From positions 76,601-140,600 of the forward strand of contig JAJPYN010000013.1 in assembly GCA_021204905.1 (NCBI GenBank): a DNA stretch of 64,000 nt, in the 5' to 3' direction. The DNA is from Prevotella sp. GTDB taxonomy: Bacteria; Bacteroidota; Bacteroidia; Bacteroidales; Bacteroidaceae. The stretch's first letter is position 1; the number at the start of each line of letters is the position of its first letter. Under the pieces are notes generated by a model, which was not told the DNA's origin, searched no databases, and saw nothing but the letters and a program-made list of their open reading frames with translations. Shown here one piece after another: positions 26,401 through 35,499 of this stretch. The position numbers were made by a program, and so were the translations under genes.

Positions 26401-28470
26401 TTATTCCACCGTGCAACCGGGCTGCACATCCTTCGTGGTAGTAACTACGGAGAGTGTCCCGTTGCTGTCGACGGCGGAGAGGATCATCCCTTGGCTCTCC
26501 TCGCCCAGCATTTTCCGGGTCTCGAAGTTTGCCACGAACAGCACTTGCCTGCCGATTAACGCCTGCGGGTCCTCATAATACGGAGCGATGCCGGAGAGGA
26601 TGGTGCGCCCGTCCGCAGTGCCGTCGTCGATGTGGAATTTAAGCAGCTTCTTGCTCTTCTTCACCTTTTCGCATGCCCGCACGGTGCCCACGCGGATGTC
26701 GAGCTTTGCAAAGGTGTCGTAAGAGACATTCTCTTTGACTGCCTCAGGAGTGAACCCGCCGGCGTTATTGGCGGTTTTAGTGTCTTCCAATTTCTTCAAT
26801 TGCGCAGCGATCTCACTGTCGTCAATCTTCTCGAACAGCAGTTCCGGCTCGCCCGTCTGATGGTTCGGTTTCAGCAAATCGTCGTCACCGAGCCGTTGCC
26901 AACCGATATTGTCGTCTAAAAGAAGCATTCGCCGGAGCGCCTTGCTGCTGAACGGCAGGAACGGCTCGAATACTATTGCGAGGTTTGCCACGAGTTGGAG
27001 ACTTACGTAAAGAATGGTTTTCACCCGCTCCGGCTCTGTCTTCCATAGCTTCCAAGGCTCGCATTCGGTCATGTACCGGTTACCCGTGCGTGCGAGGTTC
27101 ATTGCTTCGCGTAGTGCGTCGCGGAACTTGAACGTCTCCAAAAGCGCCTCAACTTTCTCGCGCGTGCGGCGGAATTCAAGTATTGTTTCTTTGTCGATGT
27201 CGAGCAATTCGCCGCATTCCGGTACTTTTGAGCCGAAGTATTTCTTCGTCAGTTGCAGGGCGCGGTTGACGAAATTGCCGTATATCGCAACGAGCTCGGA
27301 GTTGTTACGCTCTTGAAAATCGCGCCACGTGAAGTTGTTGTCTTTTGTTTCGGGCGCGTTGGCGGTGAGGACATAGCGCAACACATCCTGCTTGCCGGGG
27401 AAGTCGGTGAGATATTCGTGGAGCCACACTGCCCAGTTGCGCGACGTGGAAATCTTATCATTCTCAAGGTTTAAGAACTCGTTTGCCGGCACGTTATCGG
27501 GCATAATGTAACCTCCGTGCGCCTTCATCATCACGGGGAAGATGAGGCAATGGAATACGATATTGTCCTTGCCGATGAAATGGACGAGGCGTGTGTCGCT
27601 GTCCTGCCACCACTTTTGCCACTTTCCCCACCGCTCCGGGTTGCTCTCGCACAGCTCCTTTGTATTGCTTATATAGCCGATTGGCGCGTCGAACCAGACA
27701 TATAACACTTTCCCCGTCGCGCCCTCAATCGGTACGGGAATGCCCCAATCGAGGTCGCGCGTCATAGCCCGCGGCTGGAGATCCATATCGAGCCACGACT
27801 TGCACTGCCCGTAGACGTTTGTCCGCCACTCCTTGTGTCCCGTGAGAATCCAGTCCTTCAGCCACGCCTGATATTTGCCCAAGGGCAGGTACCAGTTGGT
27901 TGTAGGTTTCTTAATCAACCCGTGTCCGGGATTGTTTTTATTGGTCGGGTTAATCAGTTCGTCGGGTGAGAGCGTCGAGCCGCACTTCTCGCACTGGTCG
28001 CCGTATGCATTTTCCGCACCGCATTTCGGGCAAGTGCCGACGATATTACGGTCAGTCAGGAACTCGCCCGTTACCTCGTCGCAATATTGCATCTCGGTTA
28101 TTTCTTCAAGCACGCCGTCGTCGTAGAGCTTGCGGAAGAAGTCGGAGGCAAACTTGTTGTGCGTCGGCGACGTGGTGCGGGAATAAATATCGAAGCTGAT
28201 ACCGAAGTCGGCAAACGACTGTTTGATGAGATTATGGTAGCGGTCGACAACCTCCTGCACCGTGATACCTTCTTTCTTGGCGCGTATCGTAACCGGCACG
28301 CCGTGCTCGTCCGAACCGCAGACAAACATCACTTCGCGACCTTGCAAGCGCAGATACCTCACGTAGATGTCCGCCGGAACATAGACGCCGGCAAGATGAC
28401 CGATATGCACGCCGCCGTTGGCGTAGGGCAGGGCTGCCGTAACAGTTGTTCGTTTAAAATTCTCGTTCAT
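26401..28470 (-). CDS. metG: Methionyl-tRNA synthetase
   Basis: Charges tRNA-Met. The 689-residue enzyme has the class I HIGH motif in [14 protein letters not shown] (15-28), a zinc-binding insert with CPKC and CEKC pairs, and KISTSRN as its KMSKS equivalent. An anticodon-binding helical domain follows, and a C-terminal EMAP-like tRNA-binding domain (about 585-689, [17 protein letters not shown] onward) that dimerises the enzyme. It stands alone, convergent with the nucleoside kinase and divergent from a lipoprotein gene. Confidence 0.98.
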   Translation of the reverse strand: MNENFKRTTVTAALPYANGGVHIGHLAGVYVPADIYVRYLRLQGREVMFVCGSDEHGVPVTIRAKKEGITVQEVVDRYHNLIKQSFADFGISFDIYSRTTSPTHNKFASDFFRKLYDDGVLEEITEMQYCDEVTGEFLTDRNIVGTCPKCGAENAYGDQCEKCGSTLSPDELINPTNKNNPGHGLIKKPTTNWYLPLGKYQAWLKDWILTGHKEWRTNVYGQCKSWLDMDLQPRAMTRDLDWGIPVPIEGATGKVLYVWFDAPIGYISNTKELCESNPERWGKWQKWWQDSDTRLVHFIGKDNIVFHCLIFPVMMKAHGGYIMPDNVPANEFLNLENDKISTSRNWAVWLHEYLTDFPGKQDVLRYVLTANAPETKDNNFTWRDFQERNNSELVAIYGNFVNRALQLTKKYFGSKVPECGELLDIDKETILEFRRTREKVEALLETFKFRDALREAMNLARTGNRYMTECEPWKLWKTEPERVKTILYVSLQLVANLAIVFEPFLPFSSKALRRMLLLDDNIGWQRLGDDDLLKPNHQTGEPELLFEKIDDSEIAAQLKKLEDTKTANNAGGFTPEAVKENVSYDTFAKLDIRVGTVRACEKVKKSKKLLKFHIDDGTADGRTILSGIAPYYEDPQALIGRQVLFVANFETRKMLGEESQGMILSAVDSNGTLSVVTTTKDVQPGCTVE

Positions 28471-28541
28471 AAGAGTTGCGTTTTACAAATCTGAAAACAA
28501 AGCCGCGAAAGCAATTGGAACAGCCTTTCGAAGCCTCGCCG

Positions 28542-28549
28542 CAAAGGTA
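28542..28549 (-). promoter_or_regulatory. -7 box of metG
   Basis: Minus-strand TACCTTTG, about 70 nt before the metG ATG at 28470. No TTTG is correctly placed upstream. Confidence 0.5.
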
Positions 28550-28610
28550 ATTATTTTTTGTTAAAGGTTGAAAGACGGCTCAAAAATACGAAGAAACCTG
28601 CAAAAATATT

Positions 28611-28618
28611 TACCTTTG
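28611..28618 (+). promoter_or_regulatory. -7 box of the thioredoxin-fold lipoprotein gene
   Basis: TACCTTTG, 26 nt before the ATG at 28645. It indicates that the longer in-frame extension starting at 28558 is not translated. The -33 element is unclear. Confidence 0.5.
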
Positions 28619-28644
28619 CGCAAACGGAAAAACGGCAACGAAAA

Positions 28645-29802
28645 ATGAAGAAAATCGGTTTAGCTCTCTTGTGCATCGCCATGTGCCTCGCAGCATGCAC
28701 AAACAAAAAGGCGCACATCCGCGGCACCATCACCGGGGCCGACGGCGAAATGCTCTACCTCGAAAACGTCGGGCTGGACGGCATCGAAGCGGCAGACTCC
28801 GCGAAACTGTCGGCCGACGGCACGTTCGCCTTCGCCCTTGCAGCCTGCGACGCGCCGGAATTCTACCGCCTGCGCATCGGACAGGCAATAGTGAACATCG
28901 CGGTGGACTCAACGCAGACAATCACGCTGACGGCGAAATACCCCGGCATGGCGCAAAACTATGAGGTTGAAGGCTCGGACGACTGCGCGCGGATGAAGGA
29001 GCTCGCGCTGCTGCAAACGCAATTGCAACTCACCGTGAACGCGATAATCAACGACCCTACGCTGAAAATGTACGCCGTCGAGGACAGTCTGAACAGCGTC
29101 ATCGGTGCGTATAAGGACTACGTCAAAAATGAATATTTATACAAAGAACCCCAGAAGGCCAGTTCCTACTTCGCGCTCTTTCAAACCGTCACCATTGCCG
29201 GCAGCGCCTCGCTCATCTTCAACCCCCGCGCCGACGAGAACGACGTGAAAGCATTCGCCGCCGTGGGCACAAGCTGGGACACGTTTCACCCCGGGTCGGT
29301 GCGCGGCGAGAACCTTCACAACATCGTCATCGAGAGCATGAAAAACATCCGCATCCTTCAGGCGCAGCGCAGCCAGACGATCGACCCGGGCAAGATCGAC
29401 ACGTCGAACGTCATCGACATCGCGCTGCCCGACAGAACCGGCACTGTGCGGCGGTTGTCCGAACTGAAAGGCAACGTCGTGCTGCTCGATTTCTGCTCGT
29501 TCGCGCAGGACGGTACGGCGAAACGGATCATGGCGCTGCGCGAGGTTTATAATAAGTATCACGCGCGCGGGCTCGAGATCTATCAGGTGTCCGTCGACGC
29601 CAACGAGCACTTCTGGATGACGCAGACCGCCGCGCTGCCGTGGGTGTCGGTGAACGATGCGAGCAGCCTGTCGAGCAACTATCTCATGCTCTACAACGTT
29701 CAAAAATTGCCCACGTATTTCCTGCTCGACCGCAACTGCTCGCCCTCGAAGCGCGACGAACAAATCGACGATATAAACAAGGAAATCGAGGCGCTGCTCT
29801 GA
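28645..29802 (+). CDS. Thioredoxin-fold lipoprotein without a CxxC site
   Basis: A 385-residue lipoprotein: lipobox LAAC (C18) at the end of the signal peptide. The N-terminal part (about 25-110) resembles DUF4369, a beta domain common before thioredoxin domains in Bacteroidota. The C-terminal third (about 260-385) is TlpA/AhpC-like: NVVLLDFCSFAQDGTAKRIMALREVYNKYHARGLEIYQVSVD. Where TlpA has WCxxC it reads CSFAQD, with one cysteine, so disulfide exchange is not expected. A periplasmic binding or structural role is likelier. It has its own -7 box and terminator. Confidence 0.75.
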   Translation: MKKIGLALLCIAMCLAACTNKKAHIRGTITGADGEMLYLENVGLDGIEAADSAKLSADGTFAFALAACDAPEFYRLRIGQAIVNIAVDSTQTITLTAKYPGMAQNYEVEGSDDCARMKELALLQTQLQLTVNAIINDPTLKMYAVEDSLNSVIGAYKDYVKNEYLYKEPQKASSYFALFQTVTIAGSASLIFNPRADENDVKAFAAVGTSWDTFHPGSVRGENLHNIVIESMKNIRILQAQRSQTIDPGKIDTSNVIDIALPDRTGTVRRLSELKGNVVLLDFCSFAQDGTAKRIMALREVYNKYHARGLEIYQVSVDANEHFWMTQTAALPWVSVNDASSLSSNYLMLYNVQKLPTYFLLDRNCSPSKRDEQIDDINKEIEALL

Positions 29803-29853
29803 GCCTTTTCCAAATAAAATAAGCAGTAGCAACAACTACGAAGCGGCGCGAAA

Positions 29854-29888
29854 AAAGGGTGGAGATTGTTTTCCGCCCTTTCGTTTTG
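29854..29888 (+). terminator. Intrinsic terminator after the lipoprotein gene
   Basis: AAAGGGTGGA and TCCGCCCTTT form a 10-bp stem (one G-T pair) with an 8-nt loop, followed by CGTTTTG. The A-run before the stem would serve as a T-run for the convergent esterase gene, so it probably works in both directions. Confidence 0.65.
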
Positions 29889-29910
29889 TATAATTATTCA
29901 GTTCTTGCCC

Positions 29911-30732
29911 CTAAAAGCTGTTCAGCCACGCGCGGACGTTCATCAGCATCTCGAGGTGGAAAGCGAAATCGGTGCTCATGCCCCAGCCGTGGCCGCCGGT
30001 GGGGTAGACCATCAGCGAGGCGGGGATGTCGTGTTTGTATAGCGCGAAATAATAGTTGACGCCGTTGGCGGGAACAACGAGGCCGTCGTCGTCGGACAGC
30101 AGGATGAGCGCGCGCGGCGTTGTTCGCGACACTTGCAGGTCGTTGCTGTATTCAACCTCGTCCTTTTTCTTTGCTTTTTGCCCGAGGAAATTGTCGTGCG
30201 AACCCATGTGCGTGAACTCGGGATCCATCGTTATCACAGGGTAAAAGAGAATTTGGAAGTTCGGCCGGACATCATCCTTGGCGTGCGTGGCGACAGTGCT
30301 GGCGAGGTGGCCGCCGGCGGAGGAACCCATGATGCCGATGTCGTCGGGGTTGATGTTCCACGCTGCGGCGTTGGCGCGGATGAGGCGCATGGCCTGTTCG
30401 GCGTCGCTGATCGGCACGTTTTTATTGCCGTGCGGCATGCGGTATTTCAAGACGATGGCGGCGATGCCCATGCTGTTGTAAAACTGCGCCCACATTGTAC
30501 CTTCGTGCTCCATGGCGAGGCCGACATACCCTCCGCCGGGGCAGATGAGGATGGCGCGGCCGGTGGCGTGGGCGGCGGGCAGGAAGATGTAAACGCGTGC
30601 GGTGTCGGCAGCGTCGGAGCTTTTCACGGCTGGTGCGCCAGGCCACAGGTCGACGGTGAGCGGTTCGGCGGCGCGAAGGGTGTACGAAGAGAGGAGCATT
30701 AGCAGAAAGAATAGGGTTTTGAAGGTTTTCAT
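29911..30732 (-). CDS. Exported alpha/beta-hydrolase, esterase-like
   Basis: A 273-residue secreted hydrolase related to the carbohydrate-esterase/BD-FAE type. The signal peptide is about 1-22. Visible motifs are CPGGGYVGLAMEHEG (oxyanion-hole glycines, about 64-78), nucleophile S138 in GSSAGGHLAS, a late acidic DDDGLVVPANG and GGHGWGM for the histidine. Probable substrates are acetyl or acyl esters on plant polysaccharides, but no substrate-defining feature is visible. It has its own full promoter and no glycan genes next to it. Confidence 0.78.
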   Translation of the reverse strand: MKTFKTLFFLLMLLSSYTLRAAEPLTVDLWPGAPAVKSSDAADTARVYIFLPAAHATGRAILICPGGGYVGLAMEHEGTMWAQFYNSMGIAAIVLKYRMPHGNKNVPISDAEQAMRLIRANAAAWNINPDDIGIMGSSAGGHLASTVATHAKDDVRPNFQILFYPVITMDPEFTHMGSHDNFLGQKAKKKDEVEYSNDLQVSRTTPRALILLSDDDGLVVPANGVNYYFALYKHDIPASLMVYPTGGHGWGMSTDFAFHLEMLMNVRAWLNSF

Positions 30733-30806
30733 AACTGTGGTTTTGAATATTTATGCAAAAAATCGATGTCCCGTTTCGCGAGCGAATTAAAGCTCTGTTC
30801 CGCGAA

Positions 30807-30838
30807 CAAAGTTAGGTTTTTCCTTCGAAAGAGGCAAA
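30807..30838 (-). promoter_or_regulatory. Promoter of the esterase-like gene
   Basis: On the minus strand TTTG (30835-30838), 20 nt spacer, TAACTTTG (30807-30814). The leader to the ATG at 30732 is about 70 nt. Confidence 0.78.
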
Positions 30839-30955
30839 CGTTCGCGCGGGGTTTGTCAGGCAACGGACAAATAAAGCTGCTGCGGCGTTGCCCTCAATAT
30901 TAAGTTTTTAACTTGTATTATGTTCTTTTCTCTTGCACAATTTTGTTGAAGTGAG

Positions 30956-30963
30956 TACTTTTG
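30956..30963 (+). promoter_or_regulatory. -7 box of oadGAB
   Basis: TACTTTTG followed by CAGTCGG, similar to the TACTTTTGCAGCCG seen before glnK and asnB. The sequence 20 nt upstream is CTTG, a three-of-four match to TTTG. The start codon of oadG is 36 nt downstream. Confidence 0.55.
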
Positions 30964-30998
30964 CAGTCGGAAAAGCGGGTTTTAAAAAGATTGGGACT

Positions 30999-31253
30999 AT
31001 GGAGAATTTCGGATTGGGGATAACGCTGATGGTGATAGGTATGGTTACCGTTTTCGCCATTTTGTTGATTGTGATTTATCTCAGCAGACTGCTTATTGCG
31101 TTGATTAACCGGATTGCTCCCGACGAGACCCGGCCGGCGCGGCGCCAACCCGAGGCAGAGGCGGTGAGCCCTGTTACGATGAGCGTCATCGCGGCCGCTG
31201 TCAACCGTCTCACCGGCGGAAAAGGTGCGGTGAGGTCGGTGGAGAGGCTTTGA
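30999..31253 (+). CDS. oadG: Oxaloacetate decarboxylase gamma subunit (OadG)
   Basis: An 84-residue small membrane subunit of the Na+-translocating decarboxylase. It has one N-terminal transmembrane helix (GLGITLMVIGMVTVFAILLIVIYL, residues about 5-28) and a polar cytosolic tail that in relatives binds zinc and the alpha subunit. A frame open to 30933 would include the promoter, so the ATG at 30999 is taken. The order G-A-B in one operon matches the call. The last codons are the first unit of a 13-bp tandem repeat that runs through the gap to oadA. Confidence 0.85.
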   Translation: MENFGLGITLMVIGMVTVFAILLIVIYLSRLLIALINRIAPDETRPARRQPEAEAVSPVTMSVIAAAVNRLTGGKGAVRSVERL

Positions 31254-31310
31254 CGGGAAGCTTTTGCGAAAGGCTTTTTACAAAGAACTTTGACGAAGGG
31301 CTTCTGACGA
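31245..31310 (+). repeat. 13-bp imperfect tandem repeat across the oadG stop codon
   Basis: Five units: AGGCTTTGACGGG (31245-31257, includes the TGA stop), AAGCTTTTGCGAA, AGGCTTTTTACAA, AGAACTTTGACGA and AGGGCTTCTGACGA (31297-31310). They occupy half of the gap between oadG and oadA. Confidence 0.75.
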
Positions 31311-31380
31311 GAGAGTAGTTCAAGGAAGTGTGGTTTCGCGCGCTGCGACGGCCGAACGTGGCGCGCCTTTAAGGAAAAAG

Positions 31381-31387
31381 AAAGGAG
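31381..31387 (+). promoter_or_regulatory. Strong Shine-Dalgarno of oadA
   Basis: AAAGGAG with an 8-nt spacer to the ATG at 31396. It is the only near-perfect ribosome binding site I noticed in the window; genes here otherwise start without one. It supports 31396 over the longer frame from 31330. Confidence 0.6.
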
Positions 31388-31395
31388 ACTTTTTT

Positions 31396-33225
31396 ATGGC
31401 AAAAGAGGTGAAATTCAGTTTAATGTTCAGGGACATGTGGCAAAGCGCTGGCAAGTACCAACCGCGTGTGGACCAGCTTGTCGACATCGCCCCTTCAATT
31501 ATAAAAATGGGTTGCTTCGATCGTGTGGAGACCAACGGCGGCGGCTTCGAACAGGTGTGCCTGCTGTTCGGCGAGAACCCCAACACGGCGGTGCGCGAAT
31601 GGACAAAACCTTTTCACGAGGCGGGCATACAAACGCACATGCTCGACCGCGCGCTTAACGGACTGCGCATGAGCCCTTGCGCGAAGGATCTGCGGAAGCT
31701 TTTTTACCGCGTGAAGAAGGCGCAAGGAACAGACATAACCCGAATTTTCTGCGGCTTGAACGACCCGCGCAACGTCATACCGTCCATCCAGTATGCCCAC
31801 GACGCGGGGATGATTGCGCAGGCGGCGCTCTGCATCACTTATTCGCCCATCCACACGGTGAAATATTACGTCAACCTTGCAAAGCAGTTTATCGATGCCG
31901 GCGCCGACGAGATTTGCCTGAAAGATATGGCGGGCATAGGTCGTCCGGAGACACTGGGCAAGATTGTGAAGGGCATTAAGGACTACAAGAAAGACATCAT
32001 CGTGGAGTACCACTCGCACGCCGGGCCGGGCTTCTCCGTAGCATCTATTCTCGAGGTGTGCAAGAACGGTTGCGACATCGTGGACACGGGTATGTCGCCC
32101 TTGTCGTGGGGTACGGGACACGCCGACATTATGGCTGTTCAGGAGATGCTGAAGGATGCGGGCTTCAAAGTGAAAGATATAAACATCGAGGCGTATATGG
32201 AGGTGCGCTCGAAGATGCAGGCGATGTCCGACGATTTCCTCGGATATTACACGCCCGCCCTCAACCGCGTCGACAACTCGCTGCTTATCAAGCCGGGTCT
32301 GCCGGGAGGTATGATGGGGTCGCTTATGACCGACCTTGAGGACAACCTTAAGTCACTGAATAATTGGAAGCGGAAGCACAATCAGCCGGAACTGACCACA
32401 GACCAACTGCTCGTCAAACTATTCGATGAGGTGGCTTACGTGTGGCCGAAGGTGGGCTATCCGACACTCGTTACGCCGTTCTCGCAATACGTGAAGAACC
32501 TCGCGCTGATGAATGTCCTGCAGATGGAGAAGGGCAAGGAGCGCTGGACGATGATTGCCGACACTATCTGGGACATGATTTTGGGCAAGGCCGGACAGCT
32601 GCCCGGACCCGTCGACCCGCTGTTTGAAAAGATGGCGAAGGCTGAGGGCCGCGAGTTCGTGAAGAACGACCCGCAGGAGAATTACCCCGATTGCCTCGAC
32701 GAGTTCCGCAAGCTGATGAAAGAGAAAGGCTGGCCGCTCGGCAAGGACGATGAGGAGCTCTTCGAATACGCGATGCACCCCACGCAGTACGAGGCTTACA
32801 AGAGCGGTAAGGCTAAGGCCGATTTCCTCGCCGACTTGGAGAAGCGCAAGGCTGAAAAGGAGTCCGGCGGTACGGCGAAACCCGACAGCATTGTTGTTAC
32901 CGTCGACGGCCAAAATTACAAGGTGGCAATCTCTTACGACGGCACGCCCGCGCAGGCAACGGACAGCGGCGCGCAGGCTGCACCCATCGGCAAAGGCAAC
33001 GAGCTTACCGCCCCGCTCGAAGGCAAATTTTTCCTTGTCAGCGGCTCGGGCGAGCAACCGAAAAAGGTGGGCGACAGGGTAGAGAAAGGCGAAGTGGTAT
33101 GCTTCATCGAGGCAATGAAAACCTACAACGCCATCAAGTCCGAGTTCGCCGGCGTGATCACTTCGATCAACTTCCATCCGGGCGAGGCGGTCAACGAGGA
33201 CGATGTGCTGATGATCATCGCATAA
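31396..33225 (+). CDS. oadA: Oxaloacetate decarboxylase alpha subunit with biotin domain
   Basis: A 609-residue cytosolic carboxyltransferase that moves the carboxyl group of oxaloacetate to biotin. The N-terminal TIM-barrel (about 5-270) begins LMFRDMWQSAGKYQPRVDQL and includes EICLKDMAGIGRPE and EYHSHAGPG with metal-binding residues. A conserved PYC_OADA domain follows (about 290-480). A proline/alanine-rich linker leads to the biotinyl domain with EAMKT; K575 is the biotin site. Related pyruvate carboxylase B subunits look alike, but the adjacent gamma and beta membrane subunits favour the Na+ pump. Methylmalonyl-CoA specificity is less likely because of the carboxyltransferase type. Confidence 0.92.
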   Translation: MAKEVKFSLMFRDMWQSAGKYQPRVDQLVDIAPSIIKMGCFDRVETNGGGFEQVCLLFGENPNTAVREWTKPFHEAGIQTHMLDRALNGLRMSPCAKDLRKLFYRVKKAQGTDITRIFCGLNDPRNVIPSIQYAHDAGMIAQAALCITYSPIHTVKYYVNLAKQFIDAGADEICLKDMAGIGRPETLGKIVKGIKDYKKDIIVEYHSHAGPGFSVASILEVCKNGCDIVDTGMSPLSWGTGHADIMAVQEMLKDAGFKVKDINIEAYMEVRSKMQAMSDDFLGYYTPALNRVDNSLLIKPGLPGGMMGSLMTDLEDNLKSLNNWKRKHNQPELTTDQLLVKLFDEVAYVWPKVGYPTLVTPFSQYVKNLALMNVLQMEKGKERWTMIADTIWDMILGKAGQLPGPVDPLFEKMAKAEGREFVKNDPQENYPDCLDEFRKLMKEKGWPLGKDDEELFEYAMHPTQYEAYKSGKAKADFLADLEKRKAEKESGGTAKPDSIVVTVDGQNYKVAISYDGTPAQATDSGAQAAPIGKGNELTAPLEGKFFLVSGSGEQPKKVGDRVEKGEVVCFIEAMKTYNAIKSEFAGVITSINFHPGEAVNEDDVLMIIA

Positions 33226-33262
33226 GGCAAACGTGAAACACTCAACTTTAAATTTTTGAACA

Positions 33263-34498
33263 GTGGAAATCCTGCGTAATTTATGGGACATGACCTCCTT
33301 CTCGCAAATCGGCGGAAACTGGTCGTTCCTGATAATGTTGGCCATCGCGTGCGCACTGCTCTATCTGGGCATTGTCAAGAAATACGAGCCGCTGCTGCTC
33401 ATACCTATCGGCTTCGGCGTGCTGTTGGCGAATTTCCCCGGCGGAGGGATGGACGTGCTGCAAGCCGACGGCGACGGGTATGTGATGCTCTCCAACGGCG
33501 TAACGGCGGACATCTGGGACATGCCTATCCACAAGATAGCGCACGAGCTGGGACTGATGAACTTCCTTTATTACATGACGATTAAGACGGGCCTCATACC
33601 GCCGATAATCTTCATGGGCGTTGGTGCGCTGACCGACTTCGGGCCGATGCTGCGCAACCTGCGTCTGAGCATCTTCGGCGCCGGCGCACAGTTCGGCATC
33701 TTCGCCGTACTGCTCTGCTCGTTAGCCATAGGTTTCACCCCGCGCGAGGCGGCTTCGATGGGCATCATCGGCGGTGCTGACGGCCCCACGGCAATCTTCA
33801 CCACGATAAAGCTCGCGCCGCATCTGCTCGGCCCTATTGCCATCGCGGCCTATTCCTACATGGCGCTCGTGCCCGTGATTATTCCGCTTGTCGTGCGGCT
33901 GCTTTGCACGAAAAAGGAGCTGATGATAAACATGAAGGAGCAGGATAAAATTCACCCCGACACCCTGCAAATAAAGAACATCCGCGTGGCGAAAATCATG
34001 TTCCCCATCACCGTTACCGTCGTCGTGGCGCTGCTCGTGCCCACCGCCGTGTCGCTCATCGGCATGCTCATGTTCGGCAACCTGCTGAAAGAGCTCGGCA
34101 CCCTCACCGGACGCCTTTTCCAGACGGCCAGCAACGGCATAATGAACACCGCAACGATCTTCCTCGGCCTGTGCGTCGGCGCGACGATGACCGCCAAGGC
34201 CTTCCTCAACTGGCAGACAATAGGCATCGTTGTCGGCGGTTTCCTCGCCTTCGCCCTGTCGATTGCCGCGGGCATCTGCATGGTGAAAGTTTTCAACCTG
34301 TTCGCCAAGAAAAAGGTTAACCCGCTCGTCGGTGCGACAGGCCTCTCCGCCGTGCCGATGGCCTCGCGCGTGGCCAACGAGATTGCCACGAAGTACGACC
34401 CGAAAAACCACGTGCTGAACTACTGCATGGCCTCTAACATCTCCGGCGTCATCGGCTCGGCCGTCGCCGCGGGCGTGCTCATCTCGTTCCTGCAATAA
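33263..34498 (+). CDS. oadB: Oxaloacetate decarboxylase beta subunit (Na+ pump)
   Basis: A 411-residue integral membrane subunit that decarboxylates carboxybiotin and exports Na+. It has about ten hydrophobic segments and family motifs LLIPIGFGVLLANFP (near 45), MGVGALTDFGPML, and MGIIGGADGPTAIF, which holds the conserved aspartate of the ion path. The start is GTG at 33263; the next in-frame ATG (33290) would cut nine residues. It lies 37 bp after oadA and ends with a terminator. The complex couples oxaloacetate breakdown to a sodium gradient. Confidence 0.93.
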   Translation: MEILRNLWDMTSFSQIGGNWSFLIMLAIACALLYLGIVKKYEPLLLIPIGFGVLLANFPGGGMDVLQADGDGYVMLSNGVTADIWDMPIHKIAHELGLMNFLYYMTIKTGLIPPIIFMGVGALTDFGPMLRNLRLSIFGAGAQFGIFAVLLCSLAIGFTPREAASMGIIGGADGPTAIFTTIKLAPHLLGPIAIAAYSYMALVPVIIPLVVRLLCTKKELMINMKEQDKIHPDTLQIKNIRVAKIMFPITVTVVVALLVPTAVSLIGMLMFGNLLKELGTLTGRLFQTASNGIMNTATIFLGLCVGATMTAKAFLNWQTIGIVVGGFLAFALSIAAGICMVKVFNLFAKKKVNPLVGATGLSAVPMASRVANEIATKYDPKNHVLNYCMASNISGVIGSAVAAGVLISFLQ

Positions 34499-34500
34499 TC

Positions 34501-34532
34501 AAGCTGAAAATCAATTAAGCTGAAATTCAATA
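34501..34532 (+). repeat. 16-bp tandem duplication just after oadB
   Basis: AAGCTGAAAATCAATT (34501-34516) and AAGCTGAAATTCAATA (34517-34532) match at 14 of 16 bases. It begins two bases after the oadB stop and precedes the terminator. Confidence 0.7.
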
Positions 34533-34536
34533 AATA

Positions 34537-34573
34537 AAAGCGGGCATGTTCATTGCGACACCCCCGCTTTTTT
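34537..34573 (+). terminator. Intrinsic terminator of oadGAB
   Basis: AAAGCGGG and CCCGCTTT make an 8-bp stem with an 18-nt loop, followed by TTT. It lies 39 bp after the oadB stop and before the convergent upp. Confidence 0.7.
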
Positions 34574-34605
34574 CTTTGTGCAAAGTCTTTTCGTTCGCGC
34601 CAAGG

Positions 34606-35265
34606 CTAAATTTTCTCGCCGTAACAAAGGTCGCCGGCGTCGCCAAGGCCTGGCACGATGTATTTCTTGTCGTTCAGCGCGGGGTCGATGACGGCGGTGT
34701 ATAGCGTAACATCCTCATTTTCAAAGGCTTTCGTTAAAAAATCGATGCCTTGTTGCGCGGCGATGACGGCGGCGATGATGAAGCGTCGCGGCGTGCCGTG
34801 CGAGAGGAGTGCGCGGTAGGACAGTTCGAGGCTGCCGCCGGTGGCGAGCATCGGGTCGACGAGCAGGAGCGTCTTGCCGTTGAGGTCGGGCGAGGCGAGG
34901 TATTCCGTTTTTATCGCCACCTGCGTGTGCGCCGCGTCTTTGTAGTAGCGATAGGCCGAGACGAAGGCTGCATCGGCGTGGTCGAAGATGCGGAGGAACG
35001 CTTCTTGCAACGGCACGCCGGCGCGGATGACGGTGGCGACAACGATCTCGTCGTCGGGTGTGGAGACGGTGGCCGTGGCGAGCGGCGTAACGATTTGTTT
35101 GGGCGAATAATCGAGCTGTTTGCTAATCTCGTAGGCCATCATTTCGCCGATGCGCTCGATGTTGCGGCGGAAGAGGTGGCGGTTGCGCTGGTAGTCGGCG
35201 TCGCGCAATTCGGCAACGAACCGGTTGACGATGGTGTTCTGTTCGGCGAGGTTGATAATTTTCAT
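34606..35265 (-). CDS. upp: Uracil phosphoribosyltransferase
   Basis: Salvages uracil with PRPP to UMP. The 219-residue protein has the PRPP-binding loop LLVDPMLATGGSL and the C-terminal uracil-binding region KYIVPGLGDAGDLCYG. The N-terminus (MKIINLAEQNTIVNRFVAELRD) is normal for Bacteroidota enzymes. The frame is open to 35358, but that extension crosses the -7 box and lacks conservation, so the ATG at 35265 is taken. It stands alone between oadB and pckA. Confidence 0.96.
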   Translation of the reverse strand: MKIINLAEQNTIVNRFVAELRDADYQRNRHLFRRNIERIGEMMAYEISKQLDYSPKQIVTPLATATVSTPDDEIVVATVIRAGVPLQEAFLRIFDHADAAFVSAYRYYKDAAHTQVAIKTEYLASPDLNGKTLLLVDPMLATGGSLELSYRALLSHGTPRRFIIAAVIAAQQGIDFLTKAFENEDVTLYTAVIDPALNDKKYIVPGLGDAGDLCYGEKI

Positions 35266-35289
35266 CGGGTAAAGGTTTTTTGTTCGCTG

Positions 35290-35297
35290 CAAATATA
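35290..35297 (-). promoter_or_regulatory. -7 box of upp
   Basis: Minus-strand TATATTTG, 25 nt before the upp ATG at 35265. The -33 element is weak. Confidence 0.5.
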
Positions 35298-35414
35298 TGA
35301 AAAACAGGCAGTTTCTTTGCAACTCATAACTTACAAACACAGGGCCGTTTCGCGCCAATTACGTTTAATTAACGCAAAAATCGGTTTCATACGTAGCAAA
35401 CAAAGGTCTTTTCG

Positions 35415-35446
35415 TTTGTGCAACATCTTGAAAAGAATTAATTTTG
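35415..35446 (+). promoter_or_regulatory. Promoter of pckA
   Basis: TTTG (35415-35418), 20 nt spacer, TAATTTTG (35439-35446): a full match. The leader before the ATG at 35500 is about 47 nt and AT-rich. Confidence 0.8.
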
Positions 35447-35499
35447 CGCCTCGAAAGGATACAAACAAATTAAATACAAACAATTAAATCAGAATTTTT

